DNA of 64,000 nucleotides from Rhizophagus clarus (taxonomy: Eukaryota > Glomeromycota > Glomeromycetes > Glomerales > Glomeraceae), in contig BLAL01000236.1 of assembly GCA_015698045.1 (NCBI GenBank), positions 496,001 through 560,000 of the forward strand. Direction: 5' to 3'. The notes below the pieces were generated by a model that had not been told where the DNA came from, did no database searches, and saw nothing but the letters and a program-made list of their open reading frames with translations. This document shows, in pieces, positions 59,892-64,000 of this stretch. Each line of letters begins with the position of its first letter. Positions within the stretch are counted from its first letter, which is position 1. A program made the position numbers and the translations under genes.

Positions 59892-60902
59892 TATCAATTG
59901 CTTTAATAAAAGGTAATTTTTAAAAATAATATATATTTATTTATTATTAAAATTAAATAATTTAATATATATGTATTTAATAGATATAAAGAATTCGATG
60001 AAGATATTTATTTGTTGGCATTCTTTCTTCATCCCCACTATCGAGGTAATTATTGTTTTATTATTAATTAAAATCAATTTAAATTACAAATATTTAAACA
60101 TAATATATTAAATTGTCAGGATACGGTGTGCGTGAAACACAATTTGAACGTATTTGAAAGTGTTTCCTTAGAATATGGAAAGATTTAGGCCACAAAAAAG
60201 CTTCTGGATTAGAACTTTCTGCACAATTAAATGCATATTTTGATAAATCTAAACTATATAATGCATCTTATTCAGTTGGTGATGACATACCTTATCTTTG
60301 GTGAAGTACGATGTTTGATGGTCAACATTCTTCTCTTTTATGACTTGCTAAAATTATATTTTTAATAACTCCAAATTTAGCGAGCTGTGAGAGATTGTTT
60401 TCAGCTCTTGGATGGTTGATTGGCAAGAAACGCATTAATTTAAATCCAGAAACTGTTGAATCAATGGCAAAAATATATCTTTACTCTCTCAAACATGTTA
60501 AAAAGGATTTAAATTATACAAAAGATACGAGCAATTCGAATTACATGATGATGTTCAACAAATGATAAAAATTGTATTTGAGGAAGAAGAACTTTTAATT
60601 GAAAGTGAAAATGATAATTTAGATAATTTAAGTGAATCTCAACCTGACGAAACAAATGAAAATATTGAGGAATTAAATATTGAAAATACAATAAAATTAG
60701 GACCATGGGTTTTTATTGATAACTCTACACTTCCAACTCTCACTCATAGATATAATAGCGATGATGATAATGATGAATGGGATCTGGAAGAATTAGTTTA
60801 ATTTTTTCTTATTTTTTTAATATTAATCTACTTGCCTAATGCAATTTTTTTTTTCTTAAACTAATGGAACTAATTTTCTTAATTTTGTATATATGTAATT
60901 TT

Positions 60903-60965
60903 TTGGACAATTTTGTTCACTTCGTAATTTTCTCATTTTTTTGGACAATTTCGTCCACTTCGTAA
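60903..60965. repeat. hAT-end-like GGACAATTTTGTTCAC repeats, right side
   Basis: TTGGACAATTTTGTTCACTT and TTGGACAATTTCGTCCACTT, the complements of the words at 52857-52978, lie about 100 bases after the hAT stop codon. Confidence 0.65.
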
Positions 60966-61204
60966 TTTTTCAATCACTAATTGCAAATAAAATCAAATTT
61001 TACACGCTTTAAATTTATTAGAAATATCAATGTCAATTATAGAATTGTATTTGAATACATTAATTAAATGTTTTCTTATTTTTGTCAATTTCGATAGTTA
61101 TATACATCAAGGTGACAATTTTATCATATAGTTTTGGAATTTCAACATCCTCTCAACTACCTAAAGTCCAGTTCAGATTGTTTTAAAGTTAAGTTGATAA
61201 TGTT

Positions 61205-61330
61205 TATTAATAATTGCGAACCAGAATTGTGGACTAATTTCAGAATTGCAGACTAATTTCAGAATTGCGGACTAATTTTGGAATTGCGGACTAATTTCGA
61301 ATTTCAGAATTGCAGATATTTGGAATATTG
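61205..61330. repeat. 20-bp tandem repeat (CAGAATTGCGGACTAATTT)
   Basis: Five imperfect copies of CAGAATTGCGGACTAATTT. Confidence 0.9.
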
Positions 61331-61394
61331 AAATCCACAGTGTCTGCAATATAAGTCCGAAATATCAAATCCAAAACTAGGCTATTACGATACC

Positions 61395-61918
61395 ATCCTT
61401 AACTAGTACAATACTAGTGCAGTACTAGTATGGTACTGTACTTGCCAAATTTTGGAAATTATTACATAGTACATGTGATGTCATTTAATTTTTATTGGCT
61501 GTACTAAGTACTAGTATATGTACTAATTTTTTTTTCAGTATAAATACAAAAATATATGAATTGATAAAAAAATTTAATAAAATAGTTTATTTATTTATTA
61601 GAGAAATATTTTATAATTTCATTGTCCTGCGTAATGGAACACATGATGTATTTCTGTTTCTAAAACAAAGAAACAAGTTAATGAATAACTTTTTATTCAT
61701 TTTATATAAATGAATTTTTTTATGTTTAAGATTTTTTTAAAAATTGAAGTGTACGAATTCATAGTACGAATTATACTAATTTATACTAAATTTGATTCGT
61801 ACAGTGTACTTTCCCTTTGAAATGTACTAGCACTACTTGTACTAAGTACAGCGTGTACTAGTCCGAGTATTGTACAAGTACTAAAATTTTATTAATACGC
61901 GTGTACTACCACAACCCT
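61395..61918. repeat. TAGTAC-rich repeat, possible hAT-type element remnant
   Basis: Dense GTACTAGTACAATACTAG words at both sides and a right end ACCACAACCCTG, like the CAGGGTTG end of the MITE at 18324. No matching left end or duplication was found, so it may be truncated. Confidence 0.45.
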
Positions 61919-62149
61919 GCCTATATTTTGTTTTTTCTATTAACATATCTCAAATATGGAAGATAAATTTTGGAACAGTATGAAAACAATACCAATATAG
62001 CAGAAGCTGCATAAGCAAATAGAGAAGTGAACCAATTGAAACTTTCTAGAGTGATTTGCAGTTTGGATTTATCAGTTATTATTATTATTTAATTTGTAAT
62101 TATATTTTTTCAAATTTCTAATCCCTTAAAATCTCTTTTAAAGGTAGAC

Positions 62150-62985
62150 GTTTAGATGAAAGATTTTTTAAAATAGCAGAAATTTATGATAGATTTGGAG
62201 TGTCCTAAAAAGAACAAAAGCGAAATTAAAAGAAATAAAGGTTACCGCTATAGTACGAAAAGGTAAGTGGTATAATTAATTTTAATTTTATTCATTGTTA
62301 AATTATAAGAAAATTACACTATTTTAATAGATGATACTCGTAAAGGAAAGCAAAAATATATATATAAAGAATAAGAAGGTAAGTCTTATTTTGATATAAC
62401 TTGAAAATTAAATTTTAATGTATTTAATTATTATTAAAATTATCATCTTTTATTATTCAATTGAAAAAGAACAGATGCAAAGATATTATTAATCAAGATC
62501 AAGAAAGACCTGAAATATCATAAAATATCACAATAAAAAAGAAAGGCAAGAATTATTACAACCAGAAATTTTAAACAATGCAAAGATGATACTGAAAATA
62601 TAATAGAATAAAAAACGACCCACAAGGAATGTAAACTTCAAATTTAAGTAAAGTTACTTCATTAAAAAAGAAAAAAAAAGACTTTTTTGATGATAAGGAA
62701 GCGAAAAATGACTTGATGGAGGAAAAAGTTAAAGATAACGAAGATCAACGTAATGAATTTTTTATTCAAAAAAAGGAGATATTGTAACCTTTGGAATCAA
62801 AAAGTCTAAACGAAAGCTTTGAACAGAGACTAAAGGAATTGCATTAAAAAAATAAGTTGAATGAAAAGATCTGAAAATGATGAAAATAATTTATCTTTAT
62901 CATAAATTTTTACAAAAAAATAGATGAAACAGATGGAAAATTTTAACAATACATTAAAAATTTGGTACCAAAATTGTAAAAGAAG
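62150..62985 (+). pseudogene. Decayed Lys/Glu-rich multi-exon gene
   Basis: Exon-like pieces with GTAAGT donors (62262, 62380) are interrupted by stops. The first holds LDERFFKIAEIYDRFGVS. The last holds KKKKDFFDDKEAKNDLMEEK, EDQRNEFFIQKKEIL and SLNESFEQRLKELH in one frame broken by two stops. Likely a former coiled-coil protein. Not recognised. Confidence 0.35.
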
Positions 62986-63550
62986 AATTAAATAAAATTT
63001 CCAGATAAATAGAAATCATTTTTAAAATACAATTTTTGAAATTTTTTTCCAATAAATTTTTAAAAGAACAGATAAATTAAAACCATATCGGAGAACTACA
63101 GTATCTGGTAAATTTGAAATCCTATTTTAGAATTTAGACCCTGTTTATAGATTATAGCTACCATATTTCTCAAATGGAAGCTCGCGTGTGCAGCAAAAAA
63201 AAATTGCAATAAATAATTTTGTCTTGTCAACAATTAAAAATCTATTTTTAGAAGCGGGTCAGATGACAGATCTAAAACAGTGTAACAGTAGTGTAATGTT
63301 ATTTAGTTTATAATTAGGAAACGGCAAATTATTTGTCGTTGTTTATACTGTACAAAAAATAAACAATAGGCCTGTTCAATTCTGATTGATCAGATTTTTG
63401 ATCGGGTTTTGAGTTAATGATTATTGGATAATGAAATTGTGCAACTTGATCAGTGACCCAATTTTGCTGACCTACAAAAAAGTAGAATTTTTTGATCACT
63501 CTTATTATAAGAGAAAAAGATGCGCTTTCTTAAGAAACTAAAAAAAAATC
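62986..63550. other. AT-rich intergenic stretch
   Basis: No ORF. 63360-63480 has several TTGATCAGATTTTTGATCGG-type words. Confidence 0.4.
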
Positions 63551-64000
63551 ATGAACCAAATACAAGTTAATAAAAAAACTTCTACTGTTGAACGTGCTAA
63601 TACAAACTTTTATAAACCTTCAAAAAAAAAAATAGCGACGCATCTAACAACAACTTCACGCACAAATTTGCCAAGGTCAGTTCTCGCAGAACAGCAAGTT
63701 CAGCAACAAATTCTTCCTCCTGTCCTTTCTCAACAAGACGCTTTTCTTCAACATACTCATCCTCAACAGCATGTTCTTACTCAGCAGCAGTATGATCCTC
63801 AGCTGTATAATTTACCTCTTACTTCACCTCAGCAGCAAAATCCAAATTTCAATTAACTTGAAATAGAACAAGTAAGTATATAATTATGGATTTTGAGTTA
63901 CCGTTTAAAAGGTTTAAAAATTATTTAATTTAGGTTGGAAGGGATGAAGCAGAAGAGGATGGTGATTGTGATCAATATCAAGATCCTTCTGATGAAAAAT
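63551..64000 (+). CDS. Gln/Pro-rich gene start, partial at window end
   Basis: It starts MNQIQVNKKTSTVERANTNF, is basic (KPSKKKIATH), then Gln/His/Pro-rich (QQVQQQILPPVLSQQDAFLQ). A TAA at 63854-63856 interrupts the frame; beyond it LEIEQ leads to GTAAGTATA, and after TTTAATTTAG the frame continues VGRDEAEEDGDCDQYQDPSD to the window end. The same frame on both sides of the TAA suggests a single nonsense change. The order of basic, Gln-rich and acidic parts is like the transposon protein starts seen here. Product unknown. Confidence 0.5.

Larger units (their letters stand above)
53010..60801 (+). pseudogene. hAT-family transposase with BED finger, broken and twice interrupted
   Basis: From ATG 53010 a BED-type zinc finger (YSATCSYCQNFWKQRKPC, then HLANHC) is followed by a frameshift near 53333. 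Then come GYDHPSRRLLGGMLLEVELS and LDG*TDPQGNSL*AF, where stops replace expected aromatic residues; the first Asp of the RNase H core is probably here. KVGSDKFVAIVSDNASNVAY and RCIAHCINLI (57260-57420) carry the next motifs. KTYVETRWTTVYECVASVYR and NFKDEDIYLLAFFLHPHYR-type sequence (about 59985-60045) follow. The C-terminal dimerisation block is PNLASCERLFSALGWLIGKK. An acidic tail runs to 60801. One insertion lies at about 53887-57224, and a LINE at 57944-59891. Many further stops are present. Inactive. Confidence 0.88.

Noticed and set aside
1-64000. tRNA, rRNA, telomere repeat or bacterial-type promoter and operon features
   Set aside because: I looked for conserved tRNA boxes, rRNA-like GC-rich conserved blocks and telomeric hexamers and saw none. 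The sequence is an intron-bearing eukaryotic nuclear region.

Overview
This 64-kb window is eukaryotic and very AT-rich. It has short introns of about 70-115 bases with GT...AG ends, acidic and low-complexity proteins, Plavaka/TNP2-like, pogo/Tigger-like and hAT transposases, LINE fragments, and a TKL-type kinase whose motif style (WIPYNQF, GGFGTIYKA, HRDFHDGNIL, SDLGLC, YTSRLLDF) I associate with arbuscular mycorrhizal fungi. My best guess is a Glomeromycotina genome, Rhizophagus-like, in a transposon-dominated accessory region. I see no rRNA, tRNA or CRISPR array.

Layout. 0.5-3.1 kb: a TIR element with 10-bp target duplications and an internal 13-unit minisatellite. 4.1-6.6 kb: a pogo/Tigger-type element with a stop-ridden transposase. 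7.7-8.8 kb: a foldback element and a pogo-derived MITE. 9-13 kb: a decayed zinc-finger ORF, tandem repeats and the first of two copies of a CAGT-ended element with 4-bp target duplications. 13.1-15.1 kb (minus): a multi-exon gene with an SR-rich N-terminus. 16.7-19.7 kb: small genes and fragments. 20.4-25.6 kb: a Plavaka-like transposase pseudogene divergently arranged with a four-exon acidic/basic gene, with 43-bp repeats between them. 26.2-26.8 kb (minus): an apparently intact four-exon Myb/SANT-like gene with no long ORF. 27-31 kb: tandem duplications and coding remnants. 31.8-34.0 kb: a TIR element that looks like a string of mini-exons. 34.4-36.6 kb: the second CAGT element. 37.1-45.7 kb: the kinase gene and its array. 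47.0-52.7 kb: a decayed multi-exon gene with a CACTA-ended element in intron 1. 52.8-61 kb: a hAT transposase broken by two nested insertions. 61-64 kb: repeats, a decayed gene and the start of a Gln-rich gene.

The most unusual structure is at 37.3-44.3 kb. There, 66 intron-like units are arranged in tandem, and between each acceptor (TAG) and the next donor (GTAAGTT) lie exactly three bases in 64 cases, plus one 6-base and one 1-base case. The intron parts are nearly identical, while the triplet takes 11 different values. Read as 3-nt micro-exons between two upstream exons and the kinase exons, the whole chain stays in frame with no stop, and the final 1-nt exon is what brings the kinase exon into frame. 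Three further arrays of short exons (about 20-55 nt) between intron-like spacers occur at 31.9-33.2 kb (minus), 47.9-50.1 kb and 56.35-56.85 kb, each inside a transposon-like insertion.

The transposase genes are mostly recent pseudogenes, and many of their stops sit where tryptophan or arginine is expected (TGG or CGA to TGA/TAG). This is what G:C to A:T decay would give.
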